Shown here piece after piece: positions 1-5,996 of a DNA stretch of 10,647 nt. The stretch comes from Gemmatimonadota bacterium. Lineage in GTDB: Bacteria > ARS69. The notes below the pieces were generated by a model. It had not been told where the DNA came from. It made no database searches and saw only the letters and a list, made by a program, of their open reading frames with translations. The stretch's first letter is position 1; each line of letters opens with the position of its first letter. The stretch lies in NCBI GenBank assembly GCA_021604925.1, contig BQJX01000044.1, positions 1-10,647 of the forward strand, read 5' to 3'. Position numbers and translations under genes: made by a program.

Positions 1-380
1 TCGCCCTTCGACACGCGGTGCGGACACATCTGGCACTTCTGCACGCGTGGCGTCATCGAGGACCATTCGTAGCGCGGGACGCTGAACGGGCAGGCCACCA
101 TGCAGTAGCGGCAGCCGATGCAGCGGTCGAAATCGTAGGTCACCGGACCGGCCGGCGTCTTCTGCAGCGCCCCCACCGGGCAGGCCGAGGCGCAACTCGG
201 CTCGATGCAGTGCATGCACATCCGCCGCAGGTAGACGTCGCTGTGCTCTTCCAGGACCGAGTAGTCGGTTGCGGACAGCACTTCCTGGGCGGACGCCGGC
301 AGGGAATTCTCCTCCTTGCAGGCGTCCAGGCAGGCTCCGCAGCCGATGCATTGGTTCGCGTCGAACAGAAGTCCGTACAT
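1..380 (-). CDS. 4Fe-4S dicluster electron-transfer subunit (HybA/DmsB/FdhB-like), 3' end cut by window
   Basis: The first 126 residues are visible and the C-terminus lies beyond the left edge. Cysteine clusters are plain: C11-x2-C14-x2-C17-x3-C21; C55-x2-C58-x4-C63-x3-C67, followed by Pro; C87-x2-C90-x2-C93-x3-C97, followed by Pro; and the start of a fourth at C116-x2-C119. This is the pattern of the multi-[4Fe-4S] subunits that pass electrons between a catalytic (often molybdopterin) subunit and a membrane quinone-reactive subunit. The ATG at 378-380 is preceded by GGAGG with 5 nt spacing, and that site overlaps the stop of the H-like gene upstream, so the two are translationally close and surely one operon. 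No Tat or Sec signal is seen at the N-terminus (MYGLLFDANQC), so this subunit is cytoplasmic unless it is exported with a partner. The catalytic subunit is not in the window, so the substrate is unknown. Confidence 0.93.
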   Translation of the reverse strand, partial: MYGLLFDANQCIGCGACLDACKEENSLPASAQEVLSATDYSVLEEHSDVYLRRMCMHCIEPSCASACPVGALQKTPAGPVTYDFDRCIGCRYCMVACPFSVPRYEWSSMTPRVQKCQMCPHRVSKG

Positions 381-389
381 GACTGCCTC

Positions 390-1082
390 CTAGCCGTTCC
401 ACTTGGACTGCTGCATGCCCAGGAACTCGCCCGTCAGCCGTCGCCAGCTGGCGTCGTTGAGCGCGGACGCGATGTCCTCGACCGGCTCGCCGCCGTCCTG
501 GATCACGCTTCCGCTGGCAAGCACCAGCTGGTGCCGGAAGCGGTAGATCGTGTCCTGCATCCAGCGATTCGCGAGACTTCCACTCAGCAGGTTGGGCAAC
601 TCCGCGAACAGGCGCGGCGACCGGATCTTGAAGAGCCATCCGGCACCGTACGGGTCGCGAAACGGAAGGTCGGGTTCGTCCTTCAGACGCGGATTGACCC
701 CGATCACCTCGCCGGAGATCGGCGACAGCAACCGCGTCTCGCTTCCATCGCGGCGGACGGTGGCGGTGGTTCCGCCCTGATGAACGTGCGTTCCCACCGC
801 GACGGGCGAGATGGATGCGTCCGCCCCGACCAGTCGTCGCGCGAAGTCGTCCAGGCCCACGTAGCCCTGGTCCTTGCTCACGCGGTGCACCCAAAGATGC
901 GCCGGGTGATAGGCCAAGGTTGGCTTGAGCTCGAAACCCGAGATCCACTGCGGCTCCATCTCATTGAGCGCGCTGTGGACCGACTCTCCTTCCTGAAGAA
1001 GCGCGGCGTTGCGGCGACGCTCCCGGATCAGGTCAACGGCCACGAAGGCCGCGAACGTCAGAAGCACCAGGATCACGACCAT
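390..1082 (-). CDS. Membrane-anchored glycine-cleavage H-protein-like domain protein without lipoyl lysine
   Basis: This 230-residue protein has a hydrophobic N-terminal helix (about residues 2-19) followed by Arg-rich RERRR, which suggests a single membrane anchor with the domain on the cytoplasmic side. Residues about 55-155 follow the GcvH fold: YHPAHLWV (58-65) matches the family's Y-x-x-x-H-x-W-V, GLDDFARRLVG (76-86) matches G-(I/L)-x-D-(Y/F)-A-x-x-x-L-G, and SPISGEVIGVN (120-130) matches A-P-x-S-G-x-V-x-x-x-N. The lipoylated lysine of ESVKA should fall 9 residues before the I/V of the SGEV motif. Here that residue is Gly113, in R-R-D-G-S-E-T-R, and no lysine is nearby. It therefore cannot carry lipoate in the normal place and is unlikely to serve glycine cleavage. 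The ATG at 1080-1082 is chosen because GGAGGTGA sits 5 nt upstream and the TM helix starts at once; the open frame runs on to 1541 but overlaps the hydrolase. It is co-transcribed with the Fe-S gene (9 nt gap). The function is not known to me; a structural or docking role in a membrane redox complex is inferred. Confidence 0.85.
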   Translation of the reverse strand: MVVILVLLTFAAFVAVDLIRERRRNAALLQEGESVHSALNEMEPQWISGFELKPTLAYHPAHLWVHRVSKDQGYVGLDDFARRLVGADASISPVAVGTHVHQGGTTATVRRDGSETRLLSPISGEVIGVNPRLKDEPDLPFRDPYGAGWLFKIRSPRLFAELPNLLSGSLANRWMQDTIYRFRHQLVLASGSVIQDGGEPVEDIASALNDASWRRLTGEFLGMQQSKWNG

Positions 1083-1138
1083 TGAAATCACCTCCTCGAT
1101 AGGGGTTGGCTGGGACTGCGTTGACGATGAGGAGGGAG

Positions 1139-1154
1139 AGCATTCGTCGTGCCA
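1139..1154 (-). promoter_or_regulatory. Candidate sigma-54 (-24/-12) promoter of the redox operon
   Basis: Read on the minus strand the site is TGGCAC-GACGA-ATGCT. The sigma-54 consensus is TGGCAC-N5-TTGC(A/T). The -24 half is perfect, the GG-to-GC spacing is exactly 10 bp, and the -12 half has one mismatch (ATGC for TTGC) with the essential GC kept. The predicted start of transcription is near 1128, giving a leader of about 46 nt ending in a strong ribosome binding site. It lies on the correct strand and outside any gene. The match is by eye only. Confidence 0.6.
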
Positions 1155-1252
1155 CGCGAGGACGCCGGCGGAGGAACGTCGCAAGTTGCGGGCTGTCAAC
1201 GCGTTCCGGCGCCCTGTGGGGACGAGGAGTTCGCGGTGTCTTTCCGCGCCCT

Positions 1253-1267
1253 GTCGAGGTCCTCGAC
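1253..1267. promoter_or_regulatory. Perfect inverted repeat, candidate activator (enhancer) site
   Basis: GTCGAGG-T-CCTCGAC is a perfect 7-bp inverted repeat around one base, centred about 130 bp upstream of the predicted sigma-54 start. That is within the usual 80-200 bp range of enhancer-binding-protein sites. Its half-site, (T)GTCGAG, recurs in inverted orientation at 1275-1281, 1332-1338 and 1351-1357. The cognate regulator is not in the window and I do not recognise the motif as that of a known one. Confidence 0.45.
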
Positions 1268-1360
1268 GGTGGAACTCGACACGGCTCCGCAAGTGGGTGC
1301 GGACGCGTGTCTTGGGCGGACTGCCGGGATTCTCGACAACTGTGGTGGTTCTCGACACGG
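1268..1360. repeat. Pair of 17-bp near-identical direct repeats carrying CTCGACA
   Basis: GGTGGAACTCGACACGG at 1268-1284 and GGTGGTTCTCGACACGG at 1344-1360 agree at 15 of 17 positions. An additional bare CTCGACA lies between them at 1332-1338. Distances between successive CTCGACA copies are 57 and 19 bp, which is three turns of the same 19-bp unit. They are probably further copies of the operator seen as an inverted repeat at 1253-1267. Confidence 0.5.
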
Positions 1361-1386
1361 AACGAACGGCGCCCGGCCGCGCTCTC

Positions 1387-2325
1387 TCAGTTGCCGGTCG
1401 CGCTTGCGCGGGCGAACTCCGCGATGGCGTCCGTCCGCTCCTCCCAACCGTGGTCACGCGGCAGCGCGTGTCCCGCGTCGCTCGCGAGGCGCAGGATCTT
1501 GACGGCGGAGCCGGCTTCGGCGTGAAAGCGTTCGGCGGCATCCCGGTCGATCACTCGATCGTGGGGGGATACCACGGTCATGAGTGGCATTCGCAACTCG
1601 TCGGCGCGGTGTCGATTGCCGTCGATGAGCGCGAAGACCTCGTCAAAGACCCCGACCGGCGAGAAGCGGCACCGATCCGGGAAGTCGCGCTCCTCCGGAT
1701 CCCGGGCGTCGATGGGAAACGGAGTCTCGGTGATCGTGGTGAAGTGCAGAGCGCGCCGGGTCACGTGGTGCCACGCTCGTGCGGACAGGAGTGGACTTCG
1801 CTTCCGGGAGACATCGATGAGCGGAGCCAGCAGAACGAGGGCGTCGATCGACGGCGGCTCGGCCAGCGCACAGTGGATGGCGACGGCGGCGCCGAGCGAA
1901 TGTGCCACCACCGCGACCGAACCGTGGGTGCCGGTCAGATCCGCCAATTCCGCCGCCACCGCGCGGGTCCAATCGTCGCGAGTGGCCGAGGCGAGGGACT
2001 CCACCGGCTCGGCGAAACCCGGCAGCCGCATGACCCGGCATGTGAAGCCCTGCCGGGCGAGCCGCGGCGCCATCTTGGCGTAGGCGCGGGGGGAGTCCGC
2101 GATGCCGTGGATCAGGAGGAGCGCCGGGTCGCCGTCGCCGAGCGTGTACGCAGCGTGGCCGATCTGGACGCCGTGGTCGTCGCGTTCCTGCGTGGCTTCC
2201 CAGCGCGCCATCCGGAGCGTCACGCGGCGCGAGTACGTCCAGTCCGCCGCCACCCAGAGCAGGGGGAGTGCGACGACGAACACCCATCCGCGGCGAAGAG
2301 GAGCGGGGCGAAATGGTGATTGCAA
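1387..2325 (-). CDS. Alpha/beta hydrolase with N-terminal membrane anchor
   Basis: This 312-residue protein has a complete alpha/beta-hydrolase core. The oxyanion-hole strand is LLLIHG (69-74), the nucleophile elbow is V-A-H-S-L-G-A with Ser143 (an A-x-S-x-G variant of G-x-S-x-G), the acid is probably Asp256 in SPHDRVID, and the base is His286 in DAGHALPRD, all in the usual order and spacing. A hydrophobic stretch at about 14-27, after a basic N-terminus, is a signal anchor, so the enzyme probably sits on the outer face of the membrane. The substrate cannot be read from the sequence; lysophospholipase, esterase or peptidase are all possible. The start is TTG at 2323-2325, with AGGAGG about 10 nt upstream; no in-frame ATG fits before the helix. 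It is divergent from the metalloprotease (137 bp gap). The redox operon lies 304 bp downstream on the same strand and has its own promoter. Confidence 0.88.
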   Translation of the reverse strand: MQSPFRPAPLRRGWVFVVALPLLWVAADWTYSRRVTLRMARWEATQERDDHGVQIGHAAYTLGDGDPALLLIHGIADSPRAYAKMAPRLARQGFTCRVMRLPGFAEPVESLASATRDDWTRAVAAELADLTGTHGSVAVVAHSLGAAVAIHCALAEPPSIDALVLLAPLIDVSRKRSPLLSARAWHHVTRRALHFTTITETPFPIDARDPEERDFPDRCRFSPVGVFDEVFALIDGNRHRADELRMPLMTVVSPHDRVIDRDAAERFHAEAGSAVKILRLASDAGHALPRDHGWEERTDAIAEFARASATGN

Positions 2326-2411
2326 GGCGATGTTCCCTCCTGTGGACCGTCACAGTACACGAGAAGCGGGTGGAACTCGCCGCGAGACTCGAATCGGGTC
2401 TCCGCATGCGC

Positions 2412-2417
2412 TATAAT
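2412..2417 (+). promoter_or_regulatory. Candidate -10 box (TATAAT) of the metalloprotease gene
   Basis: A perfect TATAAT lies 45 bp before the metalloprotease ATG, in an otherwise GC-rich spacer. No good -35 hexamer is found 16-18 bp upstream (the region reads TCGAAT). The start of transcription would be about 2424, leaving a leader of about 39 nt. Confidence 0.5.
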
Positions 2418-2462
2418 CAAGGGCCCTACGCCGACTCGTTTCCCAAAGCGGAGAGACCATCG

Positions 2463-4775
2463 ATGAAATCACTTCAATTCGCCGCTCCGGACGACGCCCG
2501 GCGGTCCATTGCCGGTGTGGGCTTGGCCCTGGCCATGCTGCTGCCGGCCCTGCTGCTTCCCCTGGCCTCGGCCTCGGCTGCGCCCCTCTTCCAGGAAGTC
2601 TCTCAGGAGGAAGTGGGGGCGGTCGGGTATCCCGAGAGTTCCCGCTACTTCACGCTGGAACTCGCGGACATGCGGGGCCTGCTCACGCAAGCGCCGCTCG
2701 AACGATTCGACGCCGACGTGCCGGGCCTCACGGTGACGCTCCCGCTCCCGGGCGAGTCGACCGAACAGTTCACCGTGTGGGAGTCGTCGATCCTGCACCC
2801 CGAGCTGGCGGCCAAGTTTCCCGAGATCCGCACCTACGTGGGTCGGGGCGTGCAGGATCCCACGGCCACGGTCCGGCTGGACACCACGCCGGCCGGGTTC
2901 CACGCCATGATCCTGTCCACGCGCCGACCGATGTTCATCGATCCGGTGCGGCGGGGCGACGCGCAGTCGTACGTGAGCTACTTCAAGCGCGACCGGGCCG
3001 CCGTTACGAGTGAGCGGGAAGAGCCCTTCACCTGCGAGGTCGAGGAGGACCCGGAGGTGGTGGCGGAGATCCAGCGCCTGGTGGAGGAGCGCGCGCGGTC
3101 CGCGGCTCGATTCACGGGGCAGCAGCTTCGCACGTACCGCACGGCGATTGCGGCCACGGGCGAGTACACGGCGTTTCACGGTGGTACGGTCGTGGCGGGC
3201 ATGGCGGCCATCACCACGTCGCTGAACCGCGTCACCGGGATCTACGAGCGGGAGCTGTCCGTTCGCATGGAGCTCGTGCCCAACAACGATCTTCTGGTCT
3301 ACACGAACGCGGGGTCCGACCCGTACACCAACGGAAGCGGCGGAACGATGCTCGGGCAGAACCAGTCGAATCTGGACTCGGTCATCGGCAGCGCGAACTA
3401 CGACATCGGCCATGTGTTCAGTACCGGCGGGGGAGGAATCGCCGGGCTGGGCGTTGTCTGTCGCACGGGAAACAAGGCCCGCGGCGTGACCGGGCGCGGA
3501 TCGCCCATCGGGGACGCGTTCGACGTGGACTACGTGGCGCATGAGATGGGGCACCAGTACGGCGGAAGCCACACGTTCAACGGCAACGCCGGCTCGTGTT
3601 CGGGGAATCGCACCGGCTCCTCGGCGTACGAGCCGGGATCGGGCAGCACGATCCAGGCGTACGCGGGGATCTGCGGCTCGCAGAACATCGCGAACAACAG
3701 CGGCGCCTACTTCCATTCGCGCAGCTTCGACCAGATGACCGCATACACGCAGTCGGGAAGCGGCAGTGGCTGCCCCGTCGTGACGGCCACCGGCAACTTG
3801 CCTCCGGTTCCGGTGGCGGGGAACGTGGGACACACCATTCCGATCAGCACGCCGTTCGTCCTCTACGGTTCCATCACGGATCCGGATGGCGATACGCCCA
3901 CCTACTGCTGGGAGCAGTATGACCTGGGACCGGCGGGCGCTCCGGACAGCCCGTCGGGCAACGCTCCGATCTTCCGGTCGTTCTTCCCGAAGACGGATGA
4001 CTTCCGGCTCTTCCCCAAGAACCGGGACATCCGGACCAACACGCACACGATCGGGGAACTCCTGCCCACGTACAGTCGCACGCTGAACTTCCGCCTGACC
4101 GCTCGCGACAACCTGGGCGGCGTGGACTGGGATGCCACGTCGGTGGACGTGGACGACTCGGCCGGCCCGTTCCTGGTGACTTCGATCGGCGCCACCCCCT
4201 GGGTTTCCGGCGAGTCGCGCACGATCACGTGGGACGTGGCGGGCACGGACCTGGCGCCGGTTTCCTGCGCCACCGTGAACATCCGCCTGTCCACGGACGA
4301 CGGCCGCGGGTTCGAGTACGACGTGCCCCTGGCTCTGGGCGTCCCGAACGACGGCAGCGAGGTCGTGTCGGTGCCCAGTCTGTCGGTGGCGGAGGGCCGC
4401 GTGATCGTGGAGGCGGCGGACAACATCTTCTTTGATCTGAACGATGATCCGTTCGTGATCCTGATTCCCACGGGCGTGGCCAGCGTTTCGCCCGAGATCC
4501 CCACGTCGACGCTGCAGGTGGGGCCCAACCCGTTCCGCGACCGCACGTCCATCTCCTATTCGGTGACGCGCCACGGTCGGGTGGCGGTGGACATCTTCAG
4601 CGCCGCGGGCCGCCGCATCGAGACGCTCTACGCGGGAATGAGCGACCCCGGAACCCACGTGGTGGAGTGGAATGGTCGTGATCTCGACGGCAGCCCGGTG
4701 GCTTCGGGCATCTACTTCGTTCGGATGGAGTCCGAGGGCGAAGCCCGAATGGCGCGGGTGGTTCACCTGAAGTAG
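2463..4775 (+). CDS. Secreted reprolysin-like zinc metalloprotease with C-terminal FlgD-like sorting domain
   Basis: This 770-residue protein has a signal peptide (about 1-40: basic start, Leu/Ala-rich core, cleavage near ASASAA), a propeptide (about 41-215), a protease domain (about 220-430), Ig/cadherin-like and beta-sandwich regions (about 442-680), and a sorting module (684-770: GPNPF, WNGRDLDG, GIYFVRME). The zinc site HEMGHQYGGSH at 360-370 is a full H-E-x-x-H-x-x-G-x-x-H: ligands His360, His364 and His370, general base Glu361. The domain order, with the LPPVPVAGN...TPFVLYG and YCWEQYD segments after the protease, is that of the M12B-like (reprolysin family 4) secreted proteases common in Bacteroidetes. 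One oddity is in S-T-I-Q-A-Y-A-G-I-C-G, where the Met-turn methionine expected before A-Y-A-G is Gln398. A lone propeptide Cys191 (FTCEVEED) could be a cysteine switch, which is speculative. ATG 2463 is chosen for the signal peptide and for the GGAGA 8 nt upstream; the frame is open further upstream, but not as signal-like protein. Substrates are probably extracellular proteins. Confidence 0.92.
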   Translation: MKSLQFAAPDDARRSIAGVGLALAMLLPALLLPLASASAAPLFQEVSQEEVGAVGYPESSRYFTLELADMRGLLTQAPLERFDADVPGLTVTLPLPGESTEQFTVWESSILHPELAAKFPEIRTYVGRGVQDPTATVRLDTTPAGFHAMILSTRRPMFIDPVRRGDAQSYVSYFKRDRAAVTSEREEPFTCEVEEDPEVVAEIQRLVEERARSAARFTGQQLRTYRTAIAATGEYTAFHGGTVVAGMAAITTSLNRVTGIYERELSVRMELVPNNDLLVYTNAGSDPYTNGSGGTMLGQNQSNLDSVIGSANYDIGHVFSTGGGGIAGLGVVCRTGNKARGVTGRGSPIGDAFDVDYVAHEMGHQYGGSHTFNGNAGSCSGNRTGSSAYEPGSGSTIQAYAGICGSQNIANNSGAYFHSRSFDQMTAYTQSGSGSGCPVVTATGNLPPVPVAGNVGHTIPISTPFVLYGSITDPDGDTPTYCWEQYDLGPAGAPDSPSGNAPIFRSFFPKTDDFRLFPKNRDIRTNTHTIGELLPTYSRTLNFRLTARDNLGGVDWDATSVDVDDSAGPFLVTSIGATPWVSGESRTITWDVAGTDLAPVSCATVNIRLSTDDGRGFEYDVPLALGVPNDGSEVVSVPSLSVAEGRVIVEAADNIFFDLNDDPFVILIPTGVASVSPEIPTSTLQVGPNPFRDRTSISYSVTRHGRVAVDIFSAAGRRIETLYAGMSDPGTHVVEWNGRDLDGSPVASGIYFVRMESEGEARMARVVHLK

Positions 4776-4807
4776 CGGCGTTCGCGTCGCGGATCCGAAT
4801 CTCAGGA

Positions 4808-4836
4808 ACGGCTCCGGGCGACTTGTCCGGGGCCGT
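4808..4836. terminator. GC-rich hairpin between convergent genes, probable bidirectional terminator
   Basis: ACGGCTCCGG (4808-4817) pairs with CCGGGGCCGT (4827-4836): ten base pairs with one G-T wobble and a 9-nt loop. It sits in the 82-bp gap between the convergent stops of the metalloprotease (4775) and the hemolysin III gene (4858). The flanking T-runs are weak on both strands (CTTCC and TTCC), so efficiency is uncertain. Confidence 0.5.
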
Positions 4837-4857
4837 CTTCCGTAGGGTGTGCCGGCA

Positions 4858-5535
4858 TCATCCGCTCGGAATGACGTACAGCAGGATCGCGAAGAAGTGG
4901 CACACGCTCCCGCCGAGCACGAACACGTGCCAGACCGCGTGGTGGAACGGCAGCCTCCGCCAGACGAAGAAGACCGTCCCCAGCGTGTAGGCGAGTCCTC
5001 CCGCCAGCAGCAGGACGAGTCCCTGCGGCGCCAGCCCCTGCACCAGCGGCCGCGCGACCACCACGATGGCCCACCCCATGGCCAGGTAAAGCGCAAGCTG
5101 AAGGCGACGAGCCCGGCCGCGGGAAATCGCTTCCAGCAACACGCCCGCGATGGCCAGACCCCAGATGATGCCGAAGACGGGCCAACCCCAACTCCCCGGC
5201 AACGTGACGAGCGCGAACGGCGTGTAGGTCCCCGCAATGAGCAGGAAGATCGCGGCGTGGTCCAGGATCCCGAAGACCCGCTTGGCGCGACCGTGCGGGA
5301 GTGCGTGGTAGAACGTGGACGCGGCGTAGAGCAGCACGAGCGTGGTTCCGTAGACCGCCCCGGAGACCACATGGATGGCGGTGCCTCGCCGTGACGCGAA
5401 CACCACGAGGAGGACGAGCGCCGCCACGGCGAGGAGAAGGCCGGCTCCGTGCGTGAGGCTATGAGCGACTTCCTCGGCGAACGAGAAGGGTTCGTCCGGG
5501 GAGGAGGTGCGTTCGACCGGCCTGCGAGCAGCCAT
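4858..5535 (-). CDS. Hemolysin III / PAQR family membrane protein (TrhA-like)
   Basis: This is a 225-residue polytopic membrane protein with about seven hydrophobic segments, the usual size for the family. The family's conserved metal-site pattern is present in order: EEVAHSLTHG (21-30), S-x-x-x-H at 73-77 (STFYH), DHAAIFLLIAGTYTPF with Asp92 and His93, and near the C-terminus HAVWHVFVLGG (199-209) followed by His213. The bacterial members are related to eukaryotic adiponectin/progestin receptors and are tied to membrane-lipid homeostasis (TrhA); the old name hemolysin III reflects early work in Bacillus. The ATG at 5533-5535 is the only methionine before the conserved start of the domain, but no clear Shine-Dalgarno precedes it, so it may be leaderless or weakly translated. 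It lies downstream of a lysine-rich microprotein gene on the same strand (128 bp gap, with inverted repeats between). Confidence 0.93.
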   Translation of the reverse strand: MAARRPVERTSSPDEPFSFAEEVAHSLTHGAGLLLAVAALVLLVVFASRRGTAIHVVSGAVYGTTLVLLYAASTFYHALPHGRAKRVFGILDHAAIFLLIAGTYTPFALVTLPGSWGWPVFGIIWGLAIAGVLLEAISRGRARRLQLALYLAMGWAIVVVARPLVQGLAPQGLVLLLAGGLAYTLGTVFFVWRRLPFHHAVWHVFVLGGSVCHFFAILLYVIPSG

Positions 5536-5592
5536 CGGTCAGTTCGGGGCGGTCAGGATGGGATCGGCCATCGTGGAGTCCTCACGGGAGCC

Positions 5593-5605
5593 GGGGAGAC
5601 TCCCC
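5593..5605. repeat. Short palindrome in the leader region of the hemolysin III gene
   Basis: GGGGAG-A-CTCCCC is a perfect 6-bp inverted repeat with one central base, 58 bp before the hemolysin III start. It is too tight to fold as a long RNA hairpin, so an operator reading is as likely as an RNA one. No known motif is recognised. Confidence 0.4.
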
Positions 5606-5615
5606 ACGGTGGAAC

Positions 5616-5657
5616 GGGGATGCGCCCCGCGCGAATCGTCGAACGAAGCGCATCCCC
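5616..5657 (-). terminator. Perfect 10-bp inverted repeat just after the lysine-rich gene, possible terminator
   Basis: GGGGATGCGC (5616-5625) and GCGCATCCCC (5648-5657) are perfect complements around a 22-nt loop, which itself holds a small TCGT/ACGA stem. It begins 6 nt past the stop of the minus-strand microprotein gene, the right place for a terminator. However, only GTTCC follows rather than a run of T, so a leader or attenuator for the next gene is also possible. Confidence 0.45.
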
Positions 5658-5663
5658 ATGAAG

Positions 5664-5774
5664 TCAGGAGGGTTTCGGCTGCTTGTCCTTCTTCTTCTGG
5701 TCCTTGTCCTTGTCGCGCTTCTGCTTCTGCTTCTTGTCCCGCTCCTTGTCCTTCTTGCCGCCCTTGTCACCCAC
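5664..5774 (-). CDS. Lysine-rich microprotein (36 aa), hypothetical
   Basis: The frame gives 36 residues, 15 of them lysine. It starts M-G-D-K-G-G-K-K-D-K and ends D-K-Q-P-K-P-S, with alternating K/D/Q/R between and no hydrophobic segment. It is soluble, highly basic and surely disordered. The start is taken as GTG (5772-5774) because AAAGGA stands 7 nt upstream; a TTG two codons earlier is also in frame but would sit against that site. As I recall it, small lysine-rich proteins beginning MGDK recur in diverse bacteria with no assigned function; this is memory, not a search. Nucleic-acid or ribosome binding would suit the charge, but this is inference. The opposite strand can be read as a Leu/Val-rich 65-residue frame, which I take as the mirror of these codons. 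The gene is followed by a 10-bp inverted repeat and then the hemolysin III gene. Confidence 0.6.
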   Translation of the reverse strand: MGDKGGKKDKERDKKQKQKRDKDKDQKKKDKQPKPS

Positions 5775-5781
5775 GCCCAAG

Positions 5782-5796
5782 TCCTTTCGCGAAGGA
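5782..5796 (-). promoter_or_regulatory. Small hairpin overlapping the microprotein's ribosome binding site
   Basis: On the minus-strand RNA, UCCUU-CGCGA-AAGGA would form a 5-bp stem whose 3' arm is the AAGGA ribosome binding site of the lysine-rich gene. The stem is weak, so its effect may be slight. Confidence 0.3.
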
Positions 5797-5945
5797 AAGC
5801 TTCTCGTGAACCGGGCGCTTCGTCCTTCCCGGATCACGTCCTCACCCCACCATAGACCCTTTTCCCCGGGAACGCGCGGCTTCCCGGAGCGGCTTCCGGC
5901 CCGTCCGCCGCCCCGGGTGGTCGAATTCAGGACCGACGAGTAACG

Positions 5946-5951
5946 TATTCT
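5946..5951 (+). promoter_or_regulatory. Weak candidate -10 box (TATTCT) for the GTPase gene
   Basis: TATTCT lies 45 bp before the GTPase ATG in the most AT-rich part of the 5775-5996 spacer. No convincing -35 box is found. Apart from this and the ribosome binding site GGAGG (5984-5988), I see nothing else in that 222-bp spacer. Confidence 0.25.
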
Positions 5952-5996
5952 GCCCCTTGGCGGAGCTCTCCAGCAACCCTAGCGGAGGTAGACGGC

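Larger units (their letters stand above)
1083..1386. other. 304-bp gene-free regulatory stretch upstream of the redox operon
   Basis: Open frames cross this stretch on both strands, but none has a convincing ribosome binding site or a protein-like composition. It holds a sigma-54 type promoter (1139-1154), a perfect 7-bp inverted repeat (1253-1267) and three further CTCGACA half-sites (1275-1281, 1332-1338, 1351-1357). The last of these and the 1275 site lie inside a 17-bp direct repeat, GGTGG(AA/TT)CTCGACACGG, at 1268-1284 and 1344-1360. The layout reads as promoter plus enhancer for the minus-strand operon. Confidence 0.6.

Noticed and set aside
31..48. Second TGGCAC site as a sigma-54 promoter
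   Set aside because: It lies inside the Fe-S gene and the following GC is only 7 bp from the GG, not the required 10.
18..1085. 355-codon plus-strand frame
   Set aside because: It is antisense to the Fe-S and H-like genes, whose motifs are unmistakable; the product is Arg/His-rich and has no ribosome binding site.
1083..1541. N-terminal extension of the H-like protein frame
   Set aside because: The added 153 residues are low-complexity Arg/Ser/Thr, overlap the hydrolase, and cover the sigma-54 promoter; ATG 1082 has a near-perfect ribosome binding site.
1009..2319. 436-codon plus-strand frame
   Set aside because: It is antisense to the hydrolase and crosses the promoter region; composition is Arg-rich and no motif is seen.
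2469..5372. 967-codon open frame on the minus strand
   Set aside because: It lies antisense to the metalloprotease and part of the hemolysin III gene. Its product is Arg/His/Ser-rich with no domain or signal, a typical mirror frame in high-GC DNA.
5690..5760. CTTCTTCTG-type low-complexity run as a microsatellite
   Set aside because: The period is irregular and fits lysine/aspartate/glutamine codons of the minus-strand microprotein better than a true repeat.
5658..5855. 65-residue Leu/Val-rich plus-strand frame resembling a membrane peptide
   Set aside because: There is no ribosome binding site, and the Leu run is explained by AAG/GAC lysine and aspartate codons of the microprotein gene on the other strand.
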